Positions 1 to 13,150 are shown, counted from the stretch's first letter. The stretch is 64,000 nt of DNA from Acanthornis magna (GCA_036785705.1 JAWUZG010000015.1:3611001-3675000); one strand, 5' to 3'. Notes: a model not told the origin generated them from the sequence alone. A program made the numbers and translations.

Positions 1-329
1 CTAGAAAGCAGCTTTAAAGACATGTATTTTGTGAGCTTTAGGTTAGAATTAAAAAACACGTTTTTAGATATTGTTCCAGGCCACTCTCCTTGGCTCATCT
101 TGTCTTTGACTAAAGAACCTGAGAATATGGTGAAATATGCAAAACATGAGAGTACAAAAGCAGCATGATGTTTTCCTGGTGTGAAGAAAACAGAAACTGA
201 TGGATCTGGTTATGATGTTTTGACTGAAATGCAGTAAAAACTCGAGGAGTGGACAGCCTTGTAAGGGGTGCAACTCTAGGGTAATAAATTCTCATCTTGG
301 CCAGAGGGGCAGGCATTTTTTCTGCAAAG

Positions 330-355
330 TATATATATATATATATATATATATA
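330..355. repeat. (AT)n microsatellite
   Basis: About 13 uninterrupted AT units, read directly. It lies in non-coding sequence. The length is likely to be polymorphic, which is inference from the repeat type. Confidence 0.97.
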
Positions 356-504
356 ATTTCTTTACATTTTGTCCCCTTGTTGGTTGCAGAATTTAAAGCA
401 ATAAAATTCCCTGGGGGGCAAAATCTGTGCATGTCCGCATCTTTCTTACATGATTCAAGTCAAAATGCCAGTTTTTGCTTAATTTTGTAAATGATGAAAA
501 CAGT

Positions 505-519
505 GATGTGTGTGTGTGT
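505..519. repeat. Short (TG)n tract
   Basis: A run of about seven TG units in non-coding DNA, at the lower limit of what would count as a microsatellite. Confidence 0.85.
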
Positions 520-902
520 CCAGTTGGATCTCATTATATCTCTACATACAATGGGCTAAATTAGTCCCTGATGGGCATATGCCTCCTTTTGGGCTTTGAA
601 TTTTCTTCTTGGAATCGATTGGCCACTGTCATGCTTTTGCCAAATCTTCTGTTTCCTGTCCTACCAAAACTCTGGGGGGCCCAAATGTTTTGCTGTGAAC
701 ATCAGACAGAGCTGCATTGCCAGGAGAGACATCATGGGAGGTTAATATTTGTGGGAATTAAAGTGCATTTCATCACTTTGAGGTCAGAGGGCTGATTTCA
801 AGGCCTTGTCTTGTTTTATTGGCCATAGGATCCTGGCTTTGGGCACGCTCCTTGCACATAATAACTAGCAATTATAAACCTTTAAACATTGTGGGCATAA
901 GA

Positions 903-938
903 TTTTTTTTTCCTTTTTTTTTTTTTTTTTTTTTTTTT
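903..938. repeat. Poly-T tract
   Basis: Nearly continuous T run of about 36 bases, interrupted once by CC at 912-913. In a vertebrate genome this could be an expanded homopolymer or the tail of a retroposed element on the minus strand. No recognisable element body is seen beside it. Confidence 0.95.
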
Positions 939-2333
939 CCCCATTTGCTATATAATTTACTTACCCAGAAAAGCTTAGCTCAAATCTCATTTACCATCTG
1001 GAAATCTGTGTGGTCCAGCTCTTCACTGCATTATTGAATCCAAGAATGTAGAAGGTAAAAGTAAATTCCTTGAAAACTGTATGCATCAGAGGCAGGGCTA
1101 CAGTCCTCTTGTCGCCAGATAAAATTGGTTGTCCACCTCTGCAGGCCTTCATCAAGGAAATTCATTTTATTTCTCTTGCCAGCTCAGAGAACTTCTAAAT
1201 TATGAAGCAACTGAATAATTTTGTAAGAGGTATGAGCCTCAGGGTTGCTAGGACTCTAGTCTGAACTTCAAGACTTCATGTGACCTGTCCTTTTCTGTCT
1301 CGTGGGGACAACAAAACCTGCTGGAAACTGATGCTTTTGTGCAGTCTGAGGAAAAACTCCACTCAAATGTCCTGCACTTGTTCTGACACCACCCTGGATC
1401 CAGCTCCTCCCCTCATGTTGCACAGGGCGAGGGGAGGAGGGCATTCAGTGAAATTGGTTGTATTTGTCTTTCTCCCCCTGATGATGAAGGGCCAGATCAC
1501 CCTGGGTGTGTGGTTCAGTTATGTGGGAGTTTGTTCAGCTGTAGCTTCTAGACTCTTCCTGTTTTCTGGATAAAATCAAGGGAAAACTGGCTTATGCTTT
1601 TTCTTTCTGTCCATCTTGTCCTTGCACGACCATGAAAGCTGAAGGAGGAGTTAAAAAGCATAACTTGGTATTGATTTATTTATTTTAAAACATGACCAGG
1701 GAAGAGGATGTCCTCTTGTAGTTTATAAAAATATATTAATTAGCAATCTTGACTCATACAGAGCTCAAATGGCAAATTCACCTGTCAGCAAAGTTTGAAG
1801 GGTGCTTTGGGAACCAGTATGCCTGCAGAATATAAAGGAAAAACACAGCTTTTCATCACGCTGCTGGGCCGAGGCTGAACTGTGACAGTCCTACTCCCTG
1901 CTCCCCTCAGGGTCTCATGTTGGGGAAGATGAAATAGGAAAGCCTTATAAATATTATTACCTGGCAAAATATGCTGAGAATATGGAAACTATAAGTGAGA
2001 TTGAAATGAAGACAAGCTTTGAGATACCAAAGCCCAGTTGCTGAACAACTGGAAAACAATGGTATGGCCACAGAAGATAATCCACCCTTTTTAATTAAAC
2101 AATCCCCTCTGCTTGCAAACAGGTCCAAGGGTCAGAGCAGACCCTACCAACTTGGCAGAGGGTCCAAAAAGCAGTTTTTAGAGTTTAAAATATAACGCCG
2201 TATAGTAATGCAATGACTCTCATAGGCTGTATGTAAATGTTGTAGGATTTGTAGCTTGTTCCAGATTGGTTAGTGAAAATTAGAATATTCAGCACAGAAG
2301 ATGATTTATTGTATTGTAAACGGCAATCATGAC

Positions 2334-2358
2334 ATTCATTCATTCATTCATTCATTCT
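2334..2358. repeat. (ATTC)n microsatellite
   Basis: Five to six units of ATTC read directly, immediately upstream of a CT-rich stretch leading into the LTR-like segment. It may have grown at the border of that insertion, which is inference. Confidence 0.93.
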
Positions 2359-2359
2359 T

Positions 2360-2566
2360 CTTCATTTGATCTACTCGCTCTCCATCTCTTGCTCTCTCTT
2401 GCTTGCTCTCTCACCTCTCTGACCTGCTCTGAGCTGTGTCTGGCAGCTCCTGGCAGGTCTCCTACACCCACGCCCTTTCACAATAAACCTCATGCTCTAA
2501 GACCTGACTTCAGAGATCTCTCGTCTCTGTCCTGACCATCCGAAACAAAACCGACCAAATCCCACA
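2360..2566 (+). mobile_element. Probable decayed LTR (3' portion) of an endogenous retrovirus
   Basis: The segment shows the order expected of the end of a retroviral long terminal repeat: a CT-rich stretch, a polyadenylation signal AATAAA at 2482-2487, a short R-like stretch, then a U5-like stretch closing in CCCACA at 2561-2566. Terminal CA is the general rule for LTR 3' ends. No gag, pol or env coding region lies next to it, so this would be a solo or truncated LTR. The upstream edge is uncertain because it merges with an ATTC microsatellite. It could instead be a polyadenylation region of an unrelated transcript. The family assignment is by resemblance only. Confidence 0.4.
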
Positions 2567-4657
2567 GTCTCACCCTTCACAAACACAGAGTTTATTGCTA
2601 AAAAAAACCCCCACACAAACTCTTCCGTGAGGGTGCTGTGTGTGGAGAGAGCTGCCATGGTGGCAGAGAGCTCTGGAGCTGCTCCTGCACAGCTGCTGGG
2701 TGAAGATCCATCACCAGCTGACTGATATGTGACCCACAGGTACCACATCTGTTACCTAATGACCAGTCACTTAATTATAGGCGAGGTGACATGTTTATAA
2801 GGGTGAACTTTAGAGTGCTATTAGGGAATGGACAGATGAACTATACCGCTGCCCTCCGGGTAGATTTCACCCAGACTCTTCTGCCTCTGTGGACCCATTA
2901 CACAGTAATTAGGGTGGTTTTTAAGTAGGATGCAAGGAGTTAAATGACTAACCTTATTATTGCTTCATTTGTCACTGTGGTAAGTGCTGCTTTGGGGGAG
3001 GTGGATTGGAAGAAAGTGAGAGAAAGAAAGAAAAGAGAACATGAGGTGTAAAGTCTCTTCTTTCCTAAGTCCACATGTGGAGAGCAAGTTGAAGAAGAAA
3101 ACTGTGGATTTTCCAAAGCTCAGACTGGAGATATCTTTGAACAATCTGATTTTTTGCTTTAACAATTGAAATGCCCATGAAGTGACCTCAGTTGCATGGC
3201 GGCGTGTTATAATAGTGTTTTGGTACTAATAATTTCCTTCATAATTCTAAGAACAAAATCAGTGTCTTGTGGACATACCCATTTACTCTTTTGATTCACT
3301 GAGGTATTTTCAGAATATATTTTGGGTGTTCATTTTTAGTTTTTCTTGTAGAAAGAGGTACCTGAGCACAGAGCTGAGATACAAGACCCTTCATTTCCTC
3401 TGACCTGGAATATAATCACACCTTTAAAGCAAGTTGGGCCCTCTGTCCCATGTGCTGTGGTGGTAGGGCTGTCTGGTGTCCATTGTCACTGATGCTGTGG
3501 CAGCTGTGCATTTTTTTTCTTGTCGGAGTGTGGCAAAACTCCAGTCCTGCCCTTCTCGTGAGCCTTTGATTTAGCAACAGGGGGAGCATGTGCTGATTTA
3601 GTGGCTTTTCTTACATACGTGCAAGTCAAGGACTCAAATATCCACAATTACAGCCTGGGATTTGCTTCTGGGTTACTGGGGGAGAATTCACCTTCTCTGC
3701 AGTCTTTGTGTTGGATGTGTCAGTTTTGGAAAAATGCTTTTCTAATTAATTGCATGGGGATTCTGTTGCAGAGGGGAAATGAATGGTCGTCTTCATTAAT
3801 CTGGGTTTAACATCCAATTGTTCTTGAAATCTTAAACGTAGCCTTGAAGCACAGAGTCATGTGAGTCACTTGTTGGTTATAATGCCAGCTGGTTCTTTGC
3901 AGTGTTTATACATGCAGGGGTGGCTGCTTGAGGACAGATTTTTACCAATGCCCTCAGTTTCCTTTCATTCACTCAGCTGAGTCTCTTTTCAAGCAGGAAT
4001 AGTTGGAGGAAAAAGCTGCAGGGCAGATTTGCCTTGTTCTTTAGGAGATAATAATTGCTGAAGGGTATCACTAATTGAAGGGAAGGAGATAAGTTTGAAC
4101 TTCTCAACCTGTGCTTTGCCCCAGCTGGCTGGGAGCCAGCTCTGATCCAGGAGCCATGGAGGTGCTTTAACCAGTGATGTGTAAGAGCTAATGTGTCCTG
4201 CTAGGATAAATGTGAGCGAGCTGGATGTAAAGATAAATTCTTGTGGAGTTTTATATGCTCCAGTTGATTGATCAAGGGGAACACAGTTATGCCCCTACTG
4301 TAGATGTGCTGCAATGTACCTAATTTTCTTGAAAAGCTGAAGCCTTTGAGGTATTAAATGTTTCATTAAATTGGCCACATTCTTAATTCAATGCAGTGGG
4401 GCACTTGTCTCTTCAGGACCTTTCAGGATCAGCCTTATGGCAGAGAGAAATGTGATTGTTGATACCAAAACCCCTGAAAGTTGGCATTATTTTTTCTCTT
4501 AATTGTGGAGGTGATTACTGCTAACATTTTAAAGGCTTTAGAAACATTTGAAGATTCTTCGCCCTTTACTGCTTCTAACCTCTGTTTATGAAAGTGGTAA
4601 TGGGAAGAAATTGAATGTTAAAAAAAGGTTAGAAAAATGTTTTAGGAGTTTTTCTCT

Positions 4658-4662
<5 letters not shown>

Positions 4663-4701
<39 letters not shown>

Positions 4702-4744
4702 CCCAAAAAAACCCAACCACTCAAAAAAACCCCAAACCCAAACC
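4663..4744. repeat. Poly-A tract with A-rich AAACCC extension
   Basis: A pure A run of 37 bases (4663-4699) is followed by A-rich sequence with repeated AAACCC-like units. The graded decay suggests replication slippage or the tail of an old + strand retroposed sequence. I see no identifiable element body upstream. Confidence 0.93.
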
Positions 4745-5364
4745 ATGCAGAAATACCTAGCTGAGACCGGGCAGATGGAAAACACGTGGAGATCTCAGTC
4801 AGGTTTTGTTCACCAGGACATCAAGGTACACATCTGGATTCTCTCCGTCCTCCGCCCTTTAATGTGCAGTTATTAGGTACAGTGTATTTTTCTTTAAATT
4901 GTGGCTTTTCAGCCCTTCTAAAGGAGCACGGATGTACTTAGGAGCTCCAGCTGTTCAAAGTATTGGGTGATGACTACCAAAATATTGCTTTATTTCAACT
5001 TACTTTTTTCTTTCCTTGGGGTATTTTAGGGTGGGATTTAGACATCCAACCATACGTGCCTGCTGCTGTATTTTTCAGCTGTTGCCAGGCTGCCTGGCCT
5101 ACGGCTTTTACATCAAATACCATGAATTTGCTCTAGGTTCCCTTTCATCTGTACATCCCACAGCCCACGTTTGTCAAGTGGAAATGGTGGATCCTTTCCT
5201 GGAAGGCAGAGTTTGCCACACAACACCATGAAGAAGCCAGGCTGTGCATGCCTGGGCTGCCACAGCAGCTGAATGTGAAGCTGAATGGCAGGGCAACATT
5301 TCAATTTGTTTAAATAAATGTAATAGGAACAGTTCAAGGGAGAATGAAATGTACCTCACCTTCC

Positions 5365-5386
5365 TTTTTTTTTTTTTTTTTTTTTT
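5365..5386. repeat. Poly-T tract
   Basis: Uninterrupted run of 22 T in non-coding sequence, read directly. Confidence 0.95.
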
Positions 5387-5853
5387 AAGCATAATTTTAT
5401 CAATGTGCTGATGGCAAAGCAGAGTTGCTGTGAGTTTCATGAAGCTCCTGTGTTCAGCTGAGTTCTAAGGAGTCAGCTCTGGATTAATGAACCTCAGTAG
5501 CTCAGCTTTATGGAGAGGTGCTTTTGGAAACACCCTCAGGTTCTGTGCTTGCTTTTTAACCGGCCTCCCCTGAACATGTTTTATATTTTATTTCTGTTTT
5601 ATTAAAATATGAACTTTTTTTACCCAGTAGAAAACTGTGCAGGGAACATGGACCTAATTCTGTGTTTGAGTAGCTGCACTTAAAATTTATCGCAAAATTT
5701 TCAGTGTCCTGACTAGACCCTTTGGCAGCTTTTCCAAGTTTGGCTTCTTTGGGTTCAGATTCTACCTTTTATACTGGGAAATCTGCACAGAAAGAAATCC
5801 TTTTAGAGCTGAGATCAAAGGGAGTGCAATCCAAATGGCACTGCTGTCCGCCT

Positions 5854-5901
5854 GCAAACAAACAAACAAACAGCAGATGACCCCACACAAACAAACAAAC
5901 C
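5854..5901. repeat. Two (CAAA)n arrays
   Basis: Two short AAAC arrays, at about 5854-5872 and 5886-5901, are separated by a 13-base unique spacer. They probably derive from one longer array that was interrupted by substitutions. Confidence 0.9.
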
Positions 5902-6744
5902 TCTTATGGTAGTATAACTCAATTAAATCACTTTATCCATGGGGAGATACTGTTCTCAGGTCTTTGAGTAACTGCCTCTCTTGAAATGTGTAGCTGGACC
6001 TGGTATTATATTCTGCTCCTACTCTCTTATCCGTAGTGACTATCTCGCTGCTCTTTTCCCAGAGCACTCTGGCACTGGAGATTTCAGGTCTAGCTGCTCT
6101 ATACCTCAGAATAGCACTATTTCCAGCTGTAGGGTGAAGATCCACCACTGCAGTGTGATTTCTGGGCAGCAAAGTGCTCATGGGACAGGGTACTGGGAGG
6201 TGAATGACCGTGGTGACGAATGTCTACTTCGTGCATTTCTTGTACTCGAGACAGCAATGCTTCCAAGCACAGTGCCACCACTTCCATTTCCTATTTGTAG
6301 GGAGATTCCTTTCTTTGGGAGAAGGGAGAGAAGGCTGTGCTGTGGTCTGGGTGCTGCTGGAGCACACCTGCCCACAGGAGCTGCTCAGCAGGTTCCACCT
6401 GCCCCACAGTGCATCCTCCAGCAGCAGTGGCGCAAGGTGACAGCTGAGGGGAAAAAAGCAACCCCCACAATTTGTGGATTTCCCTGAATTCCTGTCAGTG
6501 AAAGGGGATTTGGGTACTCCGGGCTCCAGAGACTTCCTTTAAGGGTGGTTATCGCAGTATTACACAGAATTGTCCATTGTCCATTGGCAGGTGTGGATCA
6601 AACAGGTAATGTTGGGCTTCTGATAAATATCCTGCAGCGTGACATGATTGATTCCAGCTGTCATCTGTGATTAGGTGACTCTTGGGAGCTTCGATGTAAG
6701 AGAACCTTCAGTCTTAGATGTATGAAAATGCCTTGCTTATGGGC

Positions 6745-6772
6745 TATATATATATATATATTTTTTTTTTTT
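6745..6772. repeat. (TA)n followed by poly-T
   Basis: About eight TA units (6745-6760) are followed directly by a run of T to 6772. It resembles an ordinary compound microsatellite. There is no sign that it acts as a TATA box. Confidence 0.93.
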
Positions 6773-9700
6773 AAATACTGAAGTGATTTCAAGAGCAGGT
6801 TACAGTAATTCTCTCACAGAAAATACTGAAAATGCAATAATTAAAAAGTTTTCAGATAACTTCAATTTCTGGTTGAAAAAGTAAAAACTCTTTCAGTCAC
6901 AGGAAACAAACATTTATATGTTGGTCTGATATTGCAAAATCATTGTATTCCCTATCCTTACTCCCAAAACAACATTGAATTGTTCAACAATTTAAAGGTG
7001 GCAATATTTCCAAAAGCCTTATAAGCTTTTGAGTGTAACTGTTATTGAGGTTTTTTTCCAAAAATATGAATCATGACATTTTTGAAAAGTGTCCATCTTC
7101 AAATGAGAAACATGTTAAACTTAATGTCACAAATGATTTAACACAAACAAATAATTTTAAAGAAAAATAACTTCGCCTGAAAAAAATTTGACTGTTGAAA
7201 AGCCATAACTTCTCTTACACTTGAAACTTGTTTTGGTATACTTAACAAAACAACAGGGAATTTCAAATTTCTGCCATCAGATTGGATTCTTTACAGACAT
7301 GCAAAATAAAATTCAAGATTTGTCATGGCAAAAGGTTTTCATTTTGTCTGGAATGTGTGAAATGATTTTACTTTTGCCCATAGGCCTAACATTAGAGATG
7401 GTGGGGGTACCCAAAATCCAGGTGAAATCACCTTGGGTAACTGATACTGAAAATTGTGTTGCTGGACATACAGGGAAGCTGATGCCTGTTAATGAACTTG
7501 GCAAAACAATTAGTAACAACTTCCCAGGCTGAATTTTTTGCTGAGTGCTGCATATCCCTCTGCTGTTTGAAACACTTCCACACCCCAAGATCGGATTCAA
7601 CCTTAAAAATTATACAGCTTGCCTTATTCTAGTAGGTACAAATTAATTAAAGTGGATTTTATTTCACTGCTGGAAAGATCAGTGGGAGGGGAACAGAGGC
7701 AGGAGGGAGGGCACATTGCAGCCTTGTGGCTGCTGGGGTGGCTCTCTGGAGGTGTGGAGAAACCCCAACCATGCAGCACCGTCAGGAAATTCCACGGCAG
7801 AATTGGAAGCTGGTACCCAAGAACTTTGGGGATCGGGAAATTAATTTCAGATGACTCTGAAATTTGCCTCCTAGATAAATAGTCTAAGTGCTCTGAAATG
7901 GGTGTGTAATTTAAAACAGCACGGGATGTTCAGGGAATTAGAAACCAAAAAAAATAGTTGGGGTGTGGGTGAAGAAAAAAAACAATTCAAATCTGTGATT
8001 TAATGAAGAAAATAAAAGACTAAAGTATTGACAGGAGAATTCAAGTAGTTATCAAGTCCAAGGGTGTCACTGAAATAAAAGCACAGAGTATGAAATGGCC
8101 TCTGACTGCTGTGATAGACGTGGGGTTGCCCGACCTACTCTGTGGTGCTTTTAAATAATGGCATCAGCATCAGGGTCTGGACTGGGCCAGGACTCACAGG
8201 AGCTCTGCACTGCCCTTTCTTTTATTATTTCAGCCAGAGCGCTTAATTACTAAAGCCACTCTTTAGCAATGACCTGGGAAGGAAAGCCACATTTAACCTC
8301 CTGCTCCTGTTGCCTCCTGACCAAGGAGGGCTGCCTTGAGGAAAGGAGATGAGGGAGGTGAGAAGTGGCAATGAGCTGGGAAGGGAAGCCCACTGCTCAT
8401 GGGGAGCTGTGTTACTGTCCCTGCTCTGCTCTGCTTCCTTGGAGAAGGTGCCTTTTCCATTTGTTTTCCTTGGGACCAAGTGCTGTGTGACCCCAACCAT
8501 GCAGGAAGTGGATGGCTGCTGATTTCCATGCTTTTTATGTCCTTCCTGAATGTATCAAATCTTATTGTCTCATCGTTAGCTTGGGAAGCCCTTGAAATGG
8601 GACCTGAGGTGGGAAGGCTGCTGGACCTCTGCTCCATCTCAGCACTTCCCAGTGTCCTTGCGGGGAGGGAGCCAGGACCAGCACCAGTGCCACTGTGGGA
8701 TGGTGTGGAATAAATTCCAGCCAGGAATGAGTGGAATAGGATAACTTGGCCCTGAGGGTGGGTTTGGGAGGTGCTGTGTATGTCCCAGTAAGATCCAGCT
8801 TTGTGATTCTTGCAGCTGTCGTACAAAGGAAGTTATCTTGTGTGATATTACCTGCTTGATAGATACTCTTAGCAAAATTAATTTCTATTCTAACTGTGCA
8901 TTCAAAGAAAGAAAGTAAATTTGTATTCAAATTTAAAGGCATTTAGGGAAATAACCAAACATTTGGAAGCAGCTGGAAAACCCTTACTTTTGAGAAAAGT
9001 CGAATGCGTAGCTTTAACCTCTGCTGTAAATCATCTCACCCCTCTGGGGTTTGAACTTTTATCAATTTCTGAAAATGAGCTTCAAGTCTGTTCTGTATTG
9101 ATCATCTACCCCATGTCAATAATAGCTGTTGTGAAGGTGAGCCTTGCTTGAAATTCACGTTAATGGTATTCATGGAGGAAGGAGAGAGGGAATGTGTGTG
9201 TATGCTTAGAGATTTATTTCAAATTCTCCAGTTAAAATCTTTAAAGAGTAGCAGGTTGAACATTATTTATGGCGTAGCTGTTCCGTAGGCCTTTGATCCT
9301 CTAGATATGTTACTCAAAAGCTATTTTAGTTTTCATTTTAGATCAAAATATCCCAAAGAATTATTTCTTATATTGTATTCATAATTCTGTTGCACATCCC
9401 AGAAGAAAAAAGATAAAGTCACTGGGAGTCTGGTTGAAATCTCATTAAGTAAAATGTAAGTGTACCACAGCTTTTAAGGCCCCGCCACAGGACCTTAAAC
9501 ACAGACTCTTAACTACTGGGTTTTAAGGAGGTTTGTTTTTACTTAAGGAATAAATATCTACTTCTGAACCTTTTTAGCGTTCTTTTGTTGAAAATTAAAT
9601 ACTTGGCTTATAAAAAGTATCCATCCATTTTTCTTATTTCCCAAACAATTGTTTTACAACCAGAAAAAGAAAAGCTTAAAAAGACAATATCCACAGAATT

Positions 9701-10599
9701 TCTTTCCTTAATTTCCTTATAACTTTTAAGGGAAAATGATCTTTAACTAGCATTTATAGTAACTCCTATTGAAAATGTAGCATTTTCTGCCCTTCTGAGC
9801 TACTTTTTTGCCACTTCCAGCACTGACTAATAAACCAGTTATGAAGTTGTCCTGCTGCTCTATTTTGAGCCCTTTATAGAAGGGTTAGCACAAATGGGGG
9901 GAAACCCATCTTTGTGGTAGAATTAACATAGTGAATCACCCCCCTTTGATCAGCCAGGCTATGATCCTGGATTGAGGATCTATTAGGCACGGGATAAATA
10001 AGATTAAAGCCCTGTGATATGGGATGTGTGGTGTTTCACAGGTCTCTGCCATATAGGGCATATACAGCAAAGTTACCTGTGATGCGTGTGTGTAATATTT
10101 TTGAATTGAAAGAGAAAGAGAATTTTGCGATTACTTTTCCCCTTTATATTTTCTGAACGCAAATAAACAAAAATCCCAGGTATTTTTATTTGAATATTTA
10201 TTTTATATCTCCATTCCCCCTAAATAGGTTTATCATTGCCATTGCCGCTGTCATTACTATTATTAAGAGATGAGTGCCAGTCTCTTTTCTGTGCCTAAGA
10301 AAAGCCATTAAAGTCTGGTTAGGACAGTGGGGAGCAATGTTTGTTAACATGTGCTAGGGTAGTGGTTTGATAGTAACTTGTGGGAAGAAGGAGATGGGTG
10401 AGTGGATCAGGGATTGTCCTGAAGTGTCGGGATTTTGTGGAAGTCTCCCATGGGAATTGCTGAGCTGATGGCAGAAAATTGTGTGAGTTTACAGAAGGGG
10501 AATTATATGGCTACAAATACATTTACATTTGGTATGCTATATATAACTTATTTTAATTGGTTACAGGTTTGCATATATGTAAAAATTTGTAATACCTCT

Positions 10600-10618
10600 T
10601 TATATATATATATATATG
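10600..10618. repeat. (TA)n microsatellite
   Basis: About nine TA units in non-coding DNA, read directly. Confidence 0.93.
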
Positions 10619-12589
10619 TTCATTGATCTGCATATTACTAACAAAACCTGCATTATCATGAAGTGGGGTTGAGCCCAAGTTAGATTTTAGATAATCTGTG
10701 AAAGGAGTTAATTAATTGTGAATCGTTTCTCCTGGAAGTCCAAGGTGGAGAGCCCTGTGGTAAGAGACGTTACCCCAGCAAATCAATGTTTCATTAGCAT
10801 GTCTATGGGAGATGTCTGTTCTGTTTTGCACATAAAATGAAACAAGAGCTTTCATCTCCCTCTCTGCCTCACTCTGCCTTTGAGAGGGAATAAGTGGCTT
10901 TGTTCATTAAACTCCAAACTTTCACTGCTGTACATCCCCCTGTGCTTTTCTTCTTTTACTCTAAAGCTCTCAATCAATTTAAAAGGAGAGAACCTCTATT
11001 AAGGACAAGTGTCAGGTAAATGTTTATTTCCATAATGCATTTATTAAGGTATAAATAAAGGGGAATGTTGCTGCAAGGACTGGAATTTACTTTCCATATT
11101 TGTGCTCATGAACTTGTGCATTGAAGTTTCTGCAGAAAAGTCAGGTTATTTGCAGTACTGATTTTCAGCATCAGGTAGACTACTGAAGGCACAATTTATT
11201 TGCATCTTTTAGTCTGAAGTCTGAATTTTGGCAGTGCTATTTCCTACACTTTCCAAGTTTAGTCAATAATTTCAGGGAGGAGGGCGGATGGCAGCAGTGT
11301 TTGTACAGGTCAACTGATGCATCTAAGGAAAATATACTTGAAATACGTCAGATACTTTCCAAACATGAAGAAGATATTACAAGAAGGGAGTTTGTCTGTT
11401 GCTGCTCAGCACTGGTTTGTTTTGAAGCTTTGCCAAATGCATTTTGTTACATCCTTGTCTATCCTCAACTGTTAGAATCTTAACAGCCTAACTCCAACAC
11501 CACCTAGAATTTGGACACGATGAAATGATAACTATCAATAGCATAATTTATAATTATCCCACTAAACAATTAAGTAGTGGTTTGGTGTACAATCTTAAGA
11601 ATACATCTTACTTGTCTTAAACCACACAAGTGTCTGTTTAGTCTCCTCTTTGCTTGATTATATAGACACAAATCAAGGTATATAATAAAGCATTTGCCTA
11701 CTTTAAATTGTGACATTAGAATTAAGCTAGTCTACCATCATGTAAGTAAACTGGATGTGACTCTGAATAACTTGGTATAATTCCTATCAGCCCTGTTTCT
11801 GATTTTTTCTTTCATTATTGTTGTGTGCTTCAGCTCATTAACCAATTATGGGTCCATTAGCAAGATATTGATATTGTATGCACTGGTGCCACTTGTCATG
11901 ACTTTAGATTTTGCATTACCTGTATATTTTCTTCAAAGCCCAATTCCTGGATTCATGTTATTAATGACATTCTTAGCTGCGTCTTAAATAAATTCCTGGC
12001 CCGCAGGCTCTCAAATGTAGATATGTAACTCAAAAGCATCCAGGAAGATTAAAAAATAGAAAGCAAAGAGAGTGAGTCTTAAATCTCATGATTTTCAGGG
12101 CATAACTCTATTATTCTTAAATCCATTGGTTTGGCAGTATTTTTCTTCTAACTGAACAAACATTAAATACCCGGGTTTGAGCCTTGGATCTGCTTTCTTT
12201 GTGCAGCACGTGTTCGCTGTGCTGATAAGATAAGAGTGCTGAGGAAACTTAAGAGAAGATTTTTTCCCCTCTTTCCTGTATTCTGCTTCTGGGAAATAAC
12301 TAAAAGTCTCAGTCCTAGTCAGGAATTTGGCAGATACGCAGATATTTCATCACAAGTTTTCAGAATGAGGCCCTACATATTCCCAAAAACAATTGCAAAA
12401 GAGTTTCATCCTTTTAAGAGCTTGATTCCTTGCCCTTTCCATCCAGACTTCATTTTGGATTATTTTGGCTGGGCCCAGGTAAGCCGTAGAGGGAGAGCTG
12501 TTCCTTGTGGAGGCAGACACACATTTGAAATGCATATGTTTAAACTTATTTGGCTTTGTTTTTTATAGAAGTTGTGGAACCTTAGACCT

Positions 12590-13150
12590 GTTCATGCTTA
12601 GGTGTCTGCTTGGGCTTGAAATTTTTGCAGCAATGAACAGGGAAATCCCCATGTTATGATGCCTTCTTCAAAAGTGCCCTCTTCTTCTCTTGGAACATGT
12701 CTATTGAGAAATTCTGCACCAAGATCTTACCAAATCTGTCTGCATAGGTTTAAATTGTGTAACAGGGATCTTGATTCCCTTGCTGATATTTGTCTTCTCT
12801 TTGCACACAGCAGTTTCATAGACTGGTGTCTTGACTGCCTCTTTTCACTGGTTTTGCATCAGCATAACCACTTCTTTGAATAGTTGCTCCTGATTTTGTG
12901 TGACTGACTTGAACTCCTTGGACTTATTGAAGAGATGCTGCAGTTGAGCTTGCTTCTGATCCAGGAGCAATTTTTCCAGTGGATTTTCCAGGCTTGGGAA
13001 GTACAATAAGTTTCTTCCTATCCCAAACAGGCACCAGTGGCTCGTTGATGAGATGGAGAATTCAAGATCTTTGACAAGATCAAAATCTCAGCACCAGGTT
13101 CTGTTCCACCTAACCCAAAAAAGGCCAAGTGCTTGTTGACTGAAGCATCT
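12590..13150 (-). pseudogene. Possible decayed coding sequence or retropseudogene (minus strand)
   Basis: Read on the minus strand, this stretch gives several adjacent peptide fragments with protein-like composition in shifting frames, interrupted by stops and apparent frameshifts. One, at roughly 12865-13025, is a lysine/glutamine-rich helical stretch including KLLLDQKQAQLQHLFNKSK. Another, at about 12660-12750, reads ADRFGKILVQNF then EKKRALLKKAS followed by a stop, like a protein C-terminus. I do not recognise the parent protein. The pattern would fit a processed pseudogene or an old mobile-element ORF. Chance reading frames are a real alternative, and bird genomes have few processed pseudogenes. 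Confidence is low. Confidence 0.2.

Larger units (their letters stand above)
1..2328. other. Non-coding A+T-rich DNA, no gene seen
   Basis: No gene is recognised in this stretch. Open frames of 60-97 codons occur on both strands but overlap one another, lack domains and have no convincing splice context. Apart from the AT, TG and T tracts listed separately, I see only unique-looking A+T-rich sequence. The part around 1220-1330 faintly recalls an old MIR/L2 segment, but too weakly to annotate. Confidence 0.7.
2567..12322. other. Non-coding stretch, only simple repeats seen
   Basis: About 10 kb without a gene I can support. The longest open frame, at 5981-6487 (+), has no domain and is interrupted by overlapping frames on the other strand. 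Composition is A+T-rich with scarce CpG. Individual tracts are listed separately. The part at 10890-11060 is rich in TTTAT/TAAAT-type motifs and has the look of a conserved non-coding element, but conservation cannot be judged here. Confidence 0.7.

Noticed and set aside
1220..1330. MIR/L2-like wording (CATGTGACCTG...CTGTCTCGTGGGGACAAC)
   Set aside because: Only scattered short matches. Not enough to separate from chance without a profile search.
5981..6487. 168-codon open frame on the + strand
   Set aside because: Several overlapping frames on both strands, no splice sites of note and no protein resemblance.
330..10618. TATATA arrays at 330, 6745 and 10600 as possible TATA boxes
   Set aside because: They are plain microsatellites with no initiator, CpG context or downstream exon.
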